From NCBI GenBank assembly GCA_905182645.1, contig CAJJCJ010000006.1, positions 62,001-126,000 on the forward strand: DNA of 64,000 nt, given 5' to 3'. The first letter of the stretch is position 1. Each line of letters starts with the position of its first letter. Positions 37,336-46,881 of the stretch are shown here, piece after piece. The translations under genes and the position numbers were made by a program. The notes beneath the pieces are model-generated. The model did no database searches. It had not been told where the DNA came from and was given only the letters and a program-made list of their open reading frames with translations. Source of the DNA: an uncultured Sulfitobacter sp. Lineage in GTDB: Bacteria > Pseudomonadota > Alphaproteobacteria > Rhodobacterales > Rhodobacteraceae.

Positions 37336-37890
37336 TTAACTGGCCACTGCGTTCATGAACCGGTCGCGGATGACGACGGGGTCCATCGTGATGACGGGCA
37401 GTTTGATGTTGCCGCTGTCGCATTTGGATACGATCACAGTCATCTGTTTGCTGTCGATCGCGGCTTGCAGGACGCGACCTGTGTCCACGTCTTGGCACGT
37501 CACAACGTTTTCGCAACCGCAGGCGGTGGCGACGGCTTCAAGCTTGGTTTTCTTGCCAGCATATGTCGGCTGATCGCCAGTGGATCCGTAAGATCCGTTG
37601 TCGATGATCAACAAAATATAGTTGTCAGCCACGTTGTTCGCGATCGTTGGCAAGGTGCCAAGGTTCGTCAAAACAGAGCCGTCGCCATCAATAGAAATGA
37701 CGGTTTTTGGCTGTGACAAAGCAAGTCCAAGACCGATGGACGATGACAGGCCCATCGTGCCCAACATGTAAAAGTTGGATGGCTGATCGTCGATCATATG
37801 CAGCTCTTGGCTGGGCAAACCGATGTTACAAACGACCAATTGGTCACGCAGGATTGGCGCGATTTCGCGCAGGATTTCTGATCTGATCAT
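37336..37890 (-). CDS. comE: Sulfopyruvate decarboxylase beta subunit (ComE-like)
   Basis: 184 residues, the C-terminal half of a thiamine-diphosphate decarboxylase. The cofactor motif GDGSVLTNLGTLPTIANN (G-D-G-S then N) and the following IIDNGSYGSTGDQPTYAG are clear. With ComD it should decarboxylate 3-sulfopyruvate to sulfoacetaldehyde; phosphonopyruvate is a possible alternative substrate of this family. Start 37890 (MIRSEILREI) overlaps comD by 4 bases (ATGA), coupling the two subunits. It is the last gene of the operon, followed by a strong terminator. Confidence 0.85.
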   Translation of the reverse strand: MIRSEILREIAPILRDQLVVCNIGLPSQELHMIDDQPSNFYMLGTMGLSSSIGLGLALSQPKTVISIDGDGSVLTNLGTLPTIANNVADNYILLIIDNGSYGSTGDQPTYAGKKTKLEAVATACGCENVVTCQDVDTGRVLQAAIDSKQMTVIVSKCDSGNIKLPVITMDPVVIRDRFMNAVAS

Positions 37891-38393
37891 TGGTCGCCGT
37901 AGCCTCCCCAGAACGACGCATCCGTCAGGATCGCCACAGGTTTGTTGCACATGAATGTGTATTTCAGGATCGCGTCGAGCTCGTCCACATCGCTTTCCTT
38001 ATGGAAATGATATGTCGGGATGCTGAGCTGGTTCAGCAATGCTTTGGTGTGTACCGCCATTTCGACCTGACAAGCCACAGGTTCGCGCAGCTCTCCGCGG
38101 TACGAAATCAGCATCGGCAACGGCATCCGGTAATATTGGGTCAGCGTCGCGAGGGTGTTGATCGTGACCCCGATGGCGGTGTTTTGCATGATGATCGCTG
38201 GGCGTTTGCCGCCCATAAACGCACCAGCGCAAAGACCCATGCCCTCGTCTTCTTTGTTGGATGGGATGTGGAAAATGCTATCGTGGGCTTCGACCTCTTC
38301 AATGACACCTGCCAGCTGCTTGCATGGCACGGTCGTCACAAACTCGATGCCATTGGCTACGAAATCATCAACGATCTTTTGGGATATGGACAA
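37887..38393 (-). CDS. comD: Sulfopyruvate decarboxylase alpha subunit (ComD-like)
   Basis: 168 residues, the N-terminal (pyrimidine-binding) half of the split thiamine-diphosphate enzyme. FVTTVPCKQLAGVIEEVEAH and the catalytic Glu in IPSNKEDEGMGLCAGAFMGG are typical. The two-gene layout with subunits of 168 and 184 residues matches ComDE rather than single-chain phosphonopyruvate decarboxylase. Four bases separate it from the upstream alcohol dehydrogenase gene. Confidence 0.85.
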   Translation of the reverse strand: MSISQKIVDDFVANGIEFVTTVPCKQLAGVIEEVEAHDSIFHIPSNKEDEGMGLCAGAFMGGKRPAIIMQNTAIGVTINTLATLTQYYRMPLPMLISYRGELREPVACQVEMAVHTKALLNQLSIPTYHFHKESDVDELDAILKYTFMCNKPVAILTDASFWGGYGDQ

Positions 38394-38397
38394 GTAT

Positions 38398-39387
38398 CTA
38401 CTCCTCTTGGTCCGGAATTAAAATAATTTTGGGTGAGGCAACACGGCCTGCATGCAAATCCGAAAACGCCGCCGCACCAACATACATGGGGCGGGTTTCA
38501 ACCCAGTCCAATGCGCCAAGCTGGCCGCCAAAAATCGCATGTGCGGTTTCGTGAAAGTCGGCCATCGTATACGTATACGTTCCGATAAACGTGATTTCCT
38601 GCAGCGTCATGCGCCGCACATCGAGGCCGCCAGTGCCTTCACCCAACCCGACATGCGCGATCACACCTCCGGGATGGGCCATCTCAGTTGCGTCAGCGCG
38701 GGTCGCCGCATAGCCGACCGCATCGATGACAAGATGGGCATGCCCGTCAAAACCACCAGCGCCCACAGCGACAAAGCCGTCGATACTATCCAGTTTAGCG
38801 CGGCGCATGTCGTTGGGTTCAATCACAGTGATATCGACCGCTCCAAAGGCACGCAGCGCAAGTGCGGCTCCGATGCCAATCGCACCACCACCAATGACCA
38901 AGCACCGGGCCTGATCCAATGGGCGGTCCACGGCTTCTTCAGCCAAACGCACAGCATGCCAACCGCATGCCAATGGCTCGGCAAGTGCGGCTTTCTCGAA
39001 TGAAACATGCTTCGGCACAGTGACCAAATTCGCGTTCGCCATCGCAACGAATGGCGCAAACGCGCCCTCGCGCGGGGGCATTGAAATGATCATGCGATCA
39101 GGGCACAAATTGTCACAGCCACGCTTGCAAGCATCACATGTGCCGCATGTCACTAATGGGTTGATCGTAACCCGACGACCTGTTCCTTCAACGACACCGG
39201 CTGCCTCATGACCAAGGATCAGTGGCGCAGGACGCCGGTCATCATGACCCAAATAGGCATGCATATCAGATCCACAAAGTCCGGACGCATAGACTCGGAC
39301 CAACGATTGGTCAGGGCCCGCCACGGGAAGCGGCATATCGCGCATCTCCAGCATCTCGACCCCAGTATAGACCAGAGCACGCATCAT
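38398..39387 (-). CDS. Zinc-dependent alcohol dehydrogenase, candidate sulfodiol 2-dehydrogenase
   Basis: 329 residues of the medium-chain dehydrogenase family. Catalytic zinc ligands lie in GLCGSDMHAY and GHEAAGVV; the structural zinc lobe is TCGTCDACKRGCDNLC; the NAD-binding turn is VIGGGAIGIGAALALRAFG. Between hpsN and comDE (4-base overlap with hpsN) it could be the dihydroxypropanesulfonate 2-dehydrogenase that interconverts enantiomers, or oxidise sulfolactate to sulfopyruvate. The second role would complete the route, but neither can be shown from sequence. Confidence 0.75.
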   Translation of the reverse strand: MMRALVYTGVEMLEMRDMPLPVAGPDQSLVRVYASGLCGSDMHAYLGHDDRRPAPLILGHEAAGVVEGTGRRVTINPLVTCGTCDACKRGCDNLCPDRMIISMPPREGAFAPFVAMANANLVTVPKHVSFEKAALAEPLACGWHAVRLAEEAVDRPLDQARCLVIGGGAIGIGAALALRAFGAVDITVIEPNDMRRAKLDSIDGFVAVGAGGFDGHAHLVIDAVGYAATRADATEMAHPGGVIAHVGLGEGTGGLDVRRMTLQEITFIGTYTYTMADFHETAHAIFGGQLGALDWVETRPMYVGAAAFSDLHAGRVASPKIILIPDQEE

Positions 39388-40691
39388 TCGCTTGCAGACA
39401 AATCAAAGTTTTCACCGGGGAAGTATTTTGCCAACCGCACATCTGCTGCACGGGCGTGGCCTTCCATGCCCTCAAGCCGTGAAATCCGTGCGGTAGCCAC
39501 ACCCACACGTTTTGACCCATCACGTGTGGCGCGCTGCCAAGTGACGATCTTCATGTACTTGTGAACCGACAATCCGCCAGTATATCGGGCAGACCCAGAT
39601 GTCGGTAAAACGTGATTGGTGCCCGATGCTTTGTCGCCGTAGGATACCGTGGTTTCTTCGCCCAAAAATAGCGACCCATAGCAAAGCAAGCGGCCAAGCC
39701 ACCAGTCCAGATCACCGGCCTGAACGGTCAAATGCTCGGGGGCATAATCATCAGAACATGCGGCCATTTCTTCGCGGTCGGCGCATACGATGACCTCTGC
39801 GTAATCGCGCCATGCGGCCTCGGCATTTTGGCGGTTTAACTCTGGCAAATCGGCAATCAAGTCAGGCACAATGCTCATGACATTACGCGCTAAAATTTCG
39901 TCGTCTGTCACCAACCAAACAGGCGAATTATATCCATGTTCGGCTTGGCTGACCAAATCGACGGCAACGATCATCGAGTCTGCGGTGGCGTCCGCAAGGA
40001 CCAGACTATCAGTCGGGCCAGCAATCATATCGATACCCACGCGGCCAAACAAAATGCGCTTTGCTTCTGCGACGAACTGATTCCCCGGGCCCACAAGAAT
40101 GTCGGCTTTCGGCAAGCCAAACAGACCAAACGTCATGGCAGCGACTCCCTGAACCCCACCCATCGCAAGAATCTTATCCGCGCCGCACAAGTCGGCGGCA
40201 TAGATAATCGCAGGGTTCACGCCAACACCCACGCGCGGTGGAGAACACGCAACGATATGCTCACATCCAGCAACCTTTGCGGTGGTAACGGTCATGATCG
40301 CGCTGGCAATATGGGAATAGCGTCCGCCTGGAACATAGCAGCCAGCAGCGCGCACAGGGATCGCCCTTTGACCTGCAATCAAGCCAGGCACGATCTCTGT
40401 TTCGACGTCGGTCATTGTGGATTTTTGCAGCTCTGCGAAGCGACGCACATTGTCGTGAGCGAACTGAATATCAGCCTTTAGCTTTTCAGGGACCAGCGCC
40501 GAAGCAGCCGCGATTTCCTCCGCAGATAAAATCACGCTGCCCTCATATTTGTCGAACTTGGTCGCATAGGCCAACGCGGCCTGATCGCCACCCGCTTCGA
40601 TGTCTGACAGGATCTTTTGCACCGTATCGCGCACATCGCCCGAATCGGTCATGGCCGTTTTTGCTGCAGTTTTCAGATAATTACGTGCCAT
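39384..40691 (-). CDS. hpsN: Sulfopropanediol 3-dehydrogenase (HpsN), histidinol dehydrogenase family
   Basis: 435 residues with the histidinol dehydrogenase architecture: GCYVPGGRYSHIASAIMTV, GPGNQFVAEAKRILFG, SQAEHGYNSPVWLVT, the catalytic pair in YAPEHLTVQ, and GLSVHKYMKIVTWQ. It is not in a his operon but next to sulfopyruvate decarboxylase, and the pattern matches HpsN, the zinc enzyme that oxidises (R)-2,3-dihydroxypropane-1-sulfonate twice to (R)-3-sulfolactate. It heads the operon hpsN-adh-comD-comE, divergent from a LacI regulator with two operators between. Confidence 0.82.
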   Translation of the reverse strand: MARNYLKTAAKTAMTDSGDVRDTVQKILSDIEAGGDQAALAYATKFDKYEGSVILSAEEIAAASALVPEKLKADIQFAHDNVRRFAELQKSTMTDVETEIVPGLIAGQRAIPVRAAGCYVPGGRYSHIASAIMTVTTAKVAGCEHIVACSPPRVGVGVNPAIIYAADLCGADKILAMGGVQGVAAMTFGLFGLPKADILVGPGNQFVAEAKRILFGRVGIDMIAGPTDSLVLADATADSMIVAVDLVSQAEHGYNSPVWLVTDDEILARNVMSIVPDLIADLPELNRQNAEAAWRDYAEVIVCADREEMAACSDDYAPEHLTVQAGDLDWWLGRLLCYGSLFLGEETTVSYGDKASGTNHVLPTSGSARYTGGLSVHKYMKIVTWQRATRDGSKRVGVATARISRLEGMEGHARAADVRLAKYFPGENFDLSASE

Positions 40692-40723
40692 GGAGCTGAT
40701 CCAATATGTAATGAATTACCGGT

Positions 40724-40763
40724 AATGTAAGCGCTTACATTGCACAAAGCAAGCGCTTACATT
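40724..40763. promoter_or_regulatory. Two LacI-type operators between hpsN and lacI
   Basis: AATGTAAGCGCTTACATT (40724-40741) is a perfect 18-bp palindrome with the central CG typical of LacI-family sites; a second copy GCAAGCGCTTACATT follows at 40749-40763, centres 22 bp apart. A further palindrome ATTACCGGTAAT (40715-40726) overlaps the first. They occupy the divergent promoter region and should be bound by the adjacent regulator. Confidence 0.85.
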
Positions 40764-40774
40764 ATACTGTACAG

Positions 40775-41797
40775 ATGAGCATGAAAGCACAGCCCACCTT
40801 ACAAGACGTCGCCAATCTCGCTGGTATTTCCACCGCGACCGTCAGCCGTGCGCTTAATGATCCAGACAAAGTCGGCCAAGCAGCCCGCGACCGGATCGAT
40901 AACGCGATTACAATTCTTGGCTATACCCCAAATTTTGGGGCGCGCGCGCTCGCGACCAACCAAACGAACACCGTGGGTGCGATTATCCCGACTCTGTCAA
41001 ATGCAATGTTCGCCAGCGGCATCCAAGCCTTTCAAGAGGTGCTCTCTGAGGCGGGGATCACTTTGCTGATCGCCACGTCGGGCTATGACCCCGAAAACGA
41101 ATTGCGCCAGATCAAGTCACTGGTGTCCCAAGGCGCCAGTGGACTTTTGCTAATCGGAAATGACCGGCTGGACGAAACACGCAAATACCTTGCAACACGA
41201 CGCACACCGCATGTGATCAGTTGGTGCTACCACGACGGCGCGGATCAGATGTTTGTCGGGTTTGACAATTACGCTGCCGCCTATGACGCAACCCAGCGTG
41301 TGCTTGCCAACGGGCACAAACGCATCAGTATCATCGCTGGCGATTGCACATCTAATGACCGTGCGCGGGCGCGACGCGACGGTGCAATTGCAGCCGTTGG
41401 CGACGCACTAGATGCCCAAGTTGTACACGTTGTTCAGGCCCCCTACCGGATCGACGCAGGCAGACAAGCCTGCGAAGAAATCCTAAACTTTGCCAACCGT
41501 TCAACAGCCTTAATCTGCGGCAACGATGTGCTGGCAGCAGGCGCGATGATTGCAGCCCGAGGTCTTAACCTGAACATTCCAGACGACATTTCCATCGTTG
41601 GCTTTGACGACATCGGCTTGGCATCCGTCGTGACTCCGCCGATGACAACTGTGCGCGTACCACAGATTGAGATGGGCCGCGCCGCAGCAGCCCTATTACT
41701 TAATGTTGTTGCCGGAAAACCTGATCTGTCAGGGGTACGCTTGGACACACAATTCATTGAACGCGGCTCGCTAGGGCCCGCCCCAACAAAAGGCTGA
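40775..41797 (+). CDS. LacI-family transcriptional regulator
   Basis: 340 residues. The N-terminal LacI helix-turn-helix with hinge (TLQDVANLAGISTATVSRAL, then NDPDKVG) and a periplasmic-binding-like effector domain (VGAIIPTLSNAMFASGIQAF ... ISIVGFDDIGLASVVTPP) are complete. Two matching operators lie immediately upstream. It most likely represses the divergent hpsN operon and its own operon (with the downstream dehydrogenase, 2-base gap). The effector should be a sulfonate intermediate or a sugar acid. The start may be ATG 40775 or 40781; no strong ribosome binding site is seen. Confidence 0.92.
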   Translation: MSMKAQPTLQDVANLAGISTATVSRALNDPDKVGQAARDRIDNAITILGYTPNFGARALATNQTNTVGAIIPTLSNAMFASGIQAFQEVLSEAGITLLIATSGYDPENELRQIKSLVSQGASGLLLIGNDRLDETRKYLATRRTPHVISWCYHDGADQMFVGFDNYAAAYDATQRVLANGHKRISIIAGDCTSNDRARARRDGAIAAVGDALDAQVVHVVQAPYRIDAGRQACEEILNFANRSTALICGNDVLAAGAMIAARGLNLNIPDDISIVGFDDIGLASVVTPPMTTVRVPQIEMGRAAAALLLNVVAGKPDLSGVRLDTQFIERGSLGPAPTKG

Positions 41798-41799
41798 CA

Positions 41800-42669
41800 A
41801 TGACAAAAATTGCATTCCTTGGGATCGGGCTTATGGGCGATCCAATGGCGCGGAACCTTGTCGCAGCAAAGCACGGCGTCACTGTCTGGAACCGGACGCG
41901 CGCGAAAGCCGATGCAATTGTGGGCGCGACTTTAGCAGACACGCCGGCGACGGCTGTCGCGGGTGCAGATGTCATCATCTCAATGTTATCCGACGGGGAT
42001 TCGACACGGGCTACCCAGTCCAACCCAGCGTTGCGCGTTGCCTTGCAGCAGGGTCAAATCTGGATCGAAATGGCATCAATCAAACCGGCTGAAGCGCGCG
42101 CGCAGGCGGATGACCTTGCTGCCCTCGGCGTGGCCCACCTTGATGCACCAGTATCGGGCGGAACCACAGGCGCGATTGCGGCCACGTTGGCAATCATGGT
42201 TGGCGGCAACGCTGAAACATTTGCAAGTGCCGCGCCCATCCTATCGGCGCTTGGCAGACCCGTTCATGTCGGTCCATCAGGGACAGGGCAATTGGCCAAG
42301 CTCGCCAACCAGGGCATCGTCGGCATCACAATCGGCGCAGTCGCAGAGGCCATGTTACTGCTGGAAAAAGGTGGTGCTAATCCAGCGGCGGTTAGGGATG
42401 CACTGAGCGGTGGATTTGCTGACAGCACCATTTTGCAATTGCACGGCGCACGCATGACCAACGACGATCTGGGCGCCCGTGCGAAAGCCGCGATCCAACT
42501 CAAGGACATGAACAACATCATGGAGGAGGCGCACAATCTTGGCCTGTCGCTTCCGATGTCAGCCGACATTCAATCGCGGTTCAATACGCTATGCTGCGAC
42601 ATGGGTCTTGGCGGGCTAGATCATGCCGCACTTTACCTAGAGCTGCTTTCACGTAACCCCAAAGATTAG
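41800..42669 (+). CDS. Beta-hydroxyacid dehydrogenase (3-hydroxyisobutyrate dehydrogenase family)
   Basis: 289 residues. The N-terminal Rossmann motif [16 protein letters not shown], substrate loop [19 protein letters not shown] and catalytic Lys in [15 protein letters not shown] define the family, which includes tartronate-semialdehyde and sulfolactaldehyde reductases. It lies two bases after lacI and shares its operators, so it may act in the same pathway as HpsN/ComDE, for example on sulfolactate or sulfolactaldehyde, or in sugar-acid catabolism with the convergent dehydratase. It overlaps that gene by 4 bases. Confidence 0.85.
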   Translation: MTKIAFLGIGLMGDPMARNLVAAKHGVTVWNRTRAKADAIVGATLADTPATAVAGADVIISMLSDGDSTRATQSNPALRVALQQGQIWIEMASIKPAEARAQADDLAALGVAHLDAPVSGGTTGAIAATLAIMVGGNAETFASAAPILSALGRPVHVGPSGTGQLAKLANQGIVGITIGAVAEAMLLLEKGGANPAAVRDALSGGFADSTILQLHGARMTNDDLGARAKAAIQLKDMNNIMEEAHNLGLSLPMSADIQSRFNTLCCDMGLGGLDHAALYLELLSRNPKD

Positions 42670-44486
42670 TGGCTGTCGCGCAGGTTCGACTTGCGTGCAA
42701 TGTCTTGGTATTTATCTGCATCGCGCAAGATCATACCCTCATCAAACTGACCGACAAGCTCGCGGAAATATTGCTGCCAAGGGGTCTGACTTTCTGGCTG
42801 GGCGTAACCGCCAGCTGCGACCAGCTTGGTTGCGCGGTCCGCCAGTTCTGCCAATGGAACCAACATATCAGCGGAGCATTTATTCAGGTCAATGCGCACG
42901 CGGTCACCGTTTTGCAGCAACGCAAGACCGCCACCATCTGCGGCCTCTGGGGATGCGTTCAAAATTGACGGGCTGCCGGATGTCCCTGACTGACGGCCAT
43001 CTCCGATGCACGGCAACGCCTCTACCCCCTGCTTAATCAAATAGGACGGTGGGCGCATATTCACGACCTCCGCACCGCCCGGATACCCCTTAGGACCAGC
43101 GCCGCGCATGAACATAACGCAAGTTGCATCCAAGGCTTCAGCCGGATCATCAATCCGGTGGTGGAAATCTTCGGGGCCATCATAAACCACGGCACGGCCT
43201 TCAAAGGCGTTCATGTCATCAGGGTTAGACAGATACCGCTGGCGGAACGCGGCGCTGATCACGCTGGTTTTCATGATCGCACTGTCAAACAGGTTGCCAG
43301 ACAGGTTGATAAAACCAGCCTGTTCCTTAAGTGGCTCAGCCACAGTTTTGATCACACGAATGTCCAACGTGCGGGATTTGGCACAGTTATCACCGACCGT
43401 CTGACCGTTAACCGTCATCACATTCGGATGCGGCAAAAGATCAGCGGCAATCAGCTCACCGATCACAGCAGGGACACCGCCAGCTTGCTGATAATCTTCG
43501 CCCAGATATTCGCCCGCAGGCTGCAAGTTCACTAACAGCGGCATATCGTGGCCAACATTCTGCCAATCATCATTGTTCAGCGGCACACCCAAATGACGGG
43601 CAATCGCGTTGAGGTGAATTGGCGCATTCGTGGACCCACCAATGGCGGAATTAATGACAATCGCGTTTTCAAACGCTTCGTGGGTCATAATGTCTGTGGG
43701 GCGCAAATCTTCCCAAACCATGTCAACGATCCGCTTACCAGTTTCATACGAAATCTGGCCGCGTTCGCGGTATGGGGCGGGAATGGCGGCCGCACCCGGC
43801 AGTTGCATACCAAGCGCCTCGGCCAATGAATTCATCGTCGAAGCAGTACCCATGGTATTGCAATAGCCCACGGACGGGGCAGATGCTGCGGCAATGTTCA
43901 TAAACTCTTCATCGTCAATCTCGCCAGCGGCCAACTGCTCTCGGGCTTTCCAGATCACGGTACCAGACCCCGCGCGTTCGCCTTTCCACCAGCCATTCAG
44001 CATCGGACCAACCGACAGGGCAATCGCGGGGATATTTACGGTGGCCGCAGCCATCAACAACGCAGGCGTCGTCTTGTCACAGCCAATATTTAAGACCACG
44101 CCGTCCAGCGGATAGCCAAACAAGGTCTCGACCAACGACAGATAAGCGAGGTTGCGGTCAAGCGACGCAGTCGGGCGCTTTCCGGTTTCTTGAATAGGAT
44201 GCACAGGGACTTCAATCGGCGTGCCGCCAGCCGCAATGATCCCGTCACGCACACGCTTGGTCAGTTCAATGTGGTGGCGGTTACAGGGCGAAAGGTCGCT
44301 ACCAGTTTGAGCGATCGCAATGATCGGCTTGCCCGACTGCAACTCATCACGGGTCAGCCCATAATTCAGATACCGCTCCAGATAAAGCGCCGTCATTTCT
44401 GGATTATTTTTGTTCATGAACCATTGGCGAGAGCGCAAGTCTTCAATGCTGATTTTCTTCAAAGGAATGTCCTGACCAACTGGCAT
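42666..44486 (-). CDS. IlvD/Edd family sugar-acid dehydratase (xylonate-dehydratase-like)
   Basis: 606 residues. Iron-sulfur/metal-binding features of the family are visible: [17 protein letters not shown] near residue 60, [21 protein letters not shown] near 132, [21 protein letters not shown] near 200, and the C-terminal [21 protein letters not shown]. The sequence pattern ([33 protein letters not shown]) is closer to xylonate/arabinonate dehydratases than to IlvD. It converts an aldonic acid to a 2-keto-3-deoxy acid. A sulfogluconate role cannot be excluded given the neighbouring sulfonate genes. It is convergent with the HIBDH-type gene. Confidence 0.85.
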   Translation of the reverse strand: MPVGQDIPLKKISIEDLRSRQWFMNKNNPEMTALYLERYLNYGLTRDELQSGKPIIAIAQTGSDLSPCNRHHIELTKRVRDGIIAAGGTPIEVPVHPIQETGKRPTASLDRNLAYLSLVETLFGYPLDGVVLNIGCDKTTPALLMAAATVNIPAIALSVGPMLNGWWKGERAGSGTVIWKAREQLAAGEIDDEEFMNIAAASAPSVGYCNTMGTASTMNSLAEALGMQLPGAAAIPAPYRERGQISYETGKRIVDMVWEDLRPTDIMTHEAFENAIVINSAIGGSTNAPIHLNAIARHLGVPLNNDDWQNVGHDMPLLVNLQPAGEYLGEDYQQAGGVPAVIGELIAADLLPHPNVMTVNGQTVGDNCAKSRTLDIRVIKTVAEPLKEQAGFINLSGNLFDSAIMKTSVISAAFRQRYLSNPDDMNAFEGRAVVYDGPEDFHHRIDDPAEALDATCVMFMRGAGPKGYPGGAEVVNMRPPSYLIKQGVEALPCIGDGRQSGTSGSPSILNASPEAADGGGLALLQNGDRVRIDLNKCSADMLVPLAELADRATKLVAAGGYAQPESQTPWQQYFRELVGQFDEGMILRDADKYQDIARKSNLRDSH

Positions 44487-44614
44487 AGATTTGGGGCACC
44501 CACAGGCCCCCTCGAGTTACGCGCACTTTACGACCCACAACCCAAATTGACTATAGCCACAGCACGAAAATATGGGATGCGACAACGAAGCCCGTTAACG
44601 CAAACACCGCGATA

Positions 44615-46033
44615 TTATTCAGCAGCCAAAACTGCCTCCATCTTGACCTTCAGATCAATTTCCCAGCCGACACGCATCTCGTTGAATTTGGCGATCAAGG
44701 CTTCATTTTCCGCCATGGACACAGCTGGATCATAGTGCGACGCAATCTCAATCATACCCTTACGGTCCATTTCATCAAACACCGTAACAGTGGCATCTGC
44801 TTGCGTACGGTCCGCACCCAAGTGCTCTAACGATGATCGGCCCATGCGCAGCGCACTGTCGTAATTTTCGCGAATGATATCACGGCAACCCGCATTCCAC
44901 AGATCATAGACGTGGGTCCAGTCCACCGCACGCGCCACGACCTTTAGGTCAGGGTATTGGTGGTGCAAATAGCGGGCCAGTTCGGTAATCTGATCTTTGC
45001 CGTCAATGGCGATGACGAACAGTTTAGCATCCGCAATTCCGGCGGCATGCAGCAAATCAGGGCGGGTCGCGTCACCGTAATAGGCATGTGCGCCGAACCG
45101 CTCGAGAAATTCCAACTGGGCGGAACTAAAGTCGATCACTGTTGGCGCATACCCTGCCCCATTCAAGACCCGCGAAACGAGGCCGCCAACACGGCCGTGC
45201 CCCGCGATAATGATCTTGCTTCCACCTTCGGGCATCGCGTCGACTTCGCGGATCTCACCCACAACAAAGCGCGGCACAATCACACGGTCAAACAGGATGA
45301 ACAATGCAGGCGTCAGCAACATGGACAGGGCGACAATTAACAACAATTGATCCGCGAGCGCTGTCGGTATCACACCATTGGCCACCGTGAACGACAACAG
45401 CACAAAGCCAAATTCACCGGCCTGCGCAAGGCCGAGCGCAAACAGCCAGCGGTCCGCACCTTGCACTTTGAACACAATCGCGAGGACATACAAAACGCTT
45501 GCCTTCAGTGCGATCAAACCCAACGTCAGACCAACAATCGACGCAAGGTTTGCGCTGAGCAGGCCAAAGTTGATGCCTGCACCAACCGTCATAAAGAATA
45601 GCCCCAGCAACAGACCCTTAAACGGGTCAATATCGCTTTCAAGCTCGTGACGATATTCTGAGTGCGCAAGAACAACGCCCGCAAGGAACGTGCCCAGCGC
45701 AGGGGATAAGCCCCCCAGCGACATCAGCAAAGCAATCCCAATAACGATCATCAGCGCAGTGGCCACGAACATCTCGCGCAAGTTTGCCGCTGCAATAAAC
45801 CAAAAAATCGGGCCAGTCAGATAGCTGCCAACAACAATAACAGCCGCAATCGCGCCCAGCGTGACAAGTGCAACCTGCCAACCAACCAGCCCAGCAACAA
45901 GGCTTATGCCACCATGATCGTCGACTTCTCCATGGGACATCGCTTCGATCAATTCGGGCAATGCCAGCAGCGGCACCAGGGCCAGCATCGAGATAACCGC
46001 GATATCTTGGAACAGCAGGACCGAAAAGCACGT
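44615..46033 (-). pseudogene. kefB-like K+/H+ antiporter, 5' part lost
   Basis: The remaining frame encodes the later membrane helices (FSVLLFQDIAVISMLALVPL onwards, about residues 1-240) and an intact C-terminal TrkA-N/RCK domain (IIAGHGRVGGLVSRVLNGAG, then DVTRPDLL-like DATRPDLLHAAG). Complete KefB proteins have about 600 residues; here roughly the first 130-150, with the first membrane helices, are absent. Upstream of TCFSVLLFQD the frame turns to nonsense and a DUF4173 fragment takes over, marking a deletion junction at about 46030. The first available ATG (45988) lies inside a transmembrane helix and has no ribosome binding site, so function is unlikely. Confidence 0.8.
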
Positions 46034-46792
46034 TGAACACGACCAACGCTCGCATCACCGACCGGACATTGACCATCCCAACGCGGCAGACATTGGCACG
46101 CGCACTGGGTGGCAAGGCGTGCAGTCGCATCGCGCAAAGGCGCAACAAAGGCCAAATGACCAGCGCAGCAATCGTCCATGCGATGATCCGCCCAAGGCTT
46201 GGGGCATTGTCAATACTGAAATTTGACAGAAACTCAGCCGCAATCGGATTGGCCGCCACAAACAGCGCTGCAAAAATTGCACCTATGTCAATAGGTAGGG
46301 CCCAGTCGATAAGGCTGGTCCTATTGGTCCCGTTCAGGCGCGTATTCCCGATATCTGTCCACGTCTGAGCCACCCCTGTAAACGGCAGTCGCATCACAGC
46401 CGCCACGATCCGGTCACCCGTCAGCATGGCTGCAAAACCGTCAATCCCAACCAAGCAATGATGAATGACGTGAATTGCACTACATCTATTACGGGGATCA
46501 AAGACACGAAAAGCACGGCCCAAGCTGATAGCGCAGGGGTCACGCCAATGTCACCGCGCATGACCCAATGGGTTGCACCCGCAAGAATGCCAATCAGGAA
46601 TACAAATCCCAAACCAGGCGGTGTGCGCATCACCAATATATCGGCGCAGACGACAAGCAAGACCAGCAACTACACTGGCCGCGGCTTTGGCCTGTCTGAA
46701 CCACATCCAACGCCGGTCTGGGCATCAGCGGCCATCCACCATGCATCGCGCTGTAATCCACGCAGCAAACCCCGCACTGTCATTGAGGTCAT
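46027..46792 (-). pseudogene. DUF4173 membrane protein gene with stop, frameshift and missing 3' end
   Basis: From ATG 46792 (AAGGA upstream) the frame reads GLLRGLQRDAWWMAADAQTG, hits TAG at 46670-46672, continues LLVLLVVCADILVMRTPPGL ... FTSFIIAWLGLTV, then shifts frame at a run of four A on the plus strand (46434-46437). The next frame continues AAMLTGDRIVAAVMRLPFTG ... DWALPIDIGAIFAALFVAAN ... SVMRALVVFNVLF up to about 46030, where kefB sequence begins. The three pieces together follow the DUF4173 family order. A one-base loss in a T run plus a CAG-to-TAG change would explain the lesions. Confidence 0.75.
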
Positions 46793-46881
46793 TTTCACCG
46801 TCCTTACGTTTGTTGATTATCAACAGGTCTAAGGACCAGCCGTGTACAGGCTTTGTGGGGGTTGTGCAGTTCTTGCGCAGA

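Noticed and set aside
39384-40691. Histidinol dehydrogenase of histidine biosynthesis (HisD)
   Set aside because: No his genes nearby, and the neighbours are sulfopyruvate decarboxylase subunits, which points to HpsN.
45639-46523. 294-codon minus-strand frame spanning the kefB/DUF4173 seam
   Set aside because: Its second half is kefB DNA read in the wrong frame; only the first part is genuine DUF4173 sequence.
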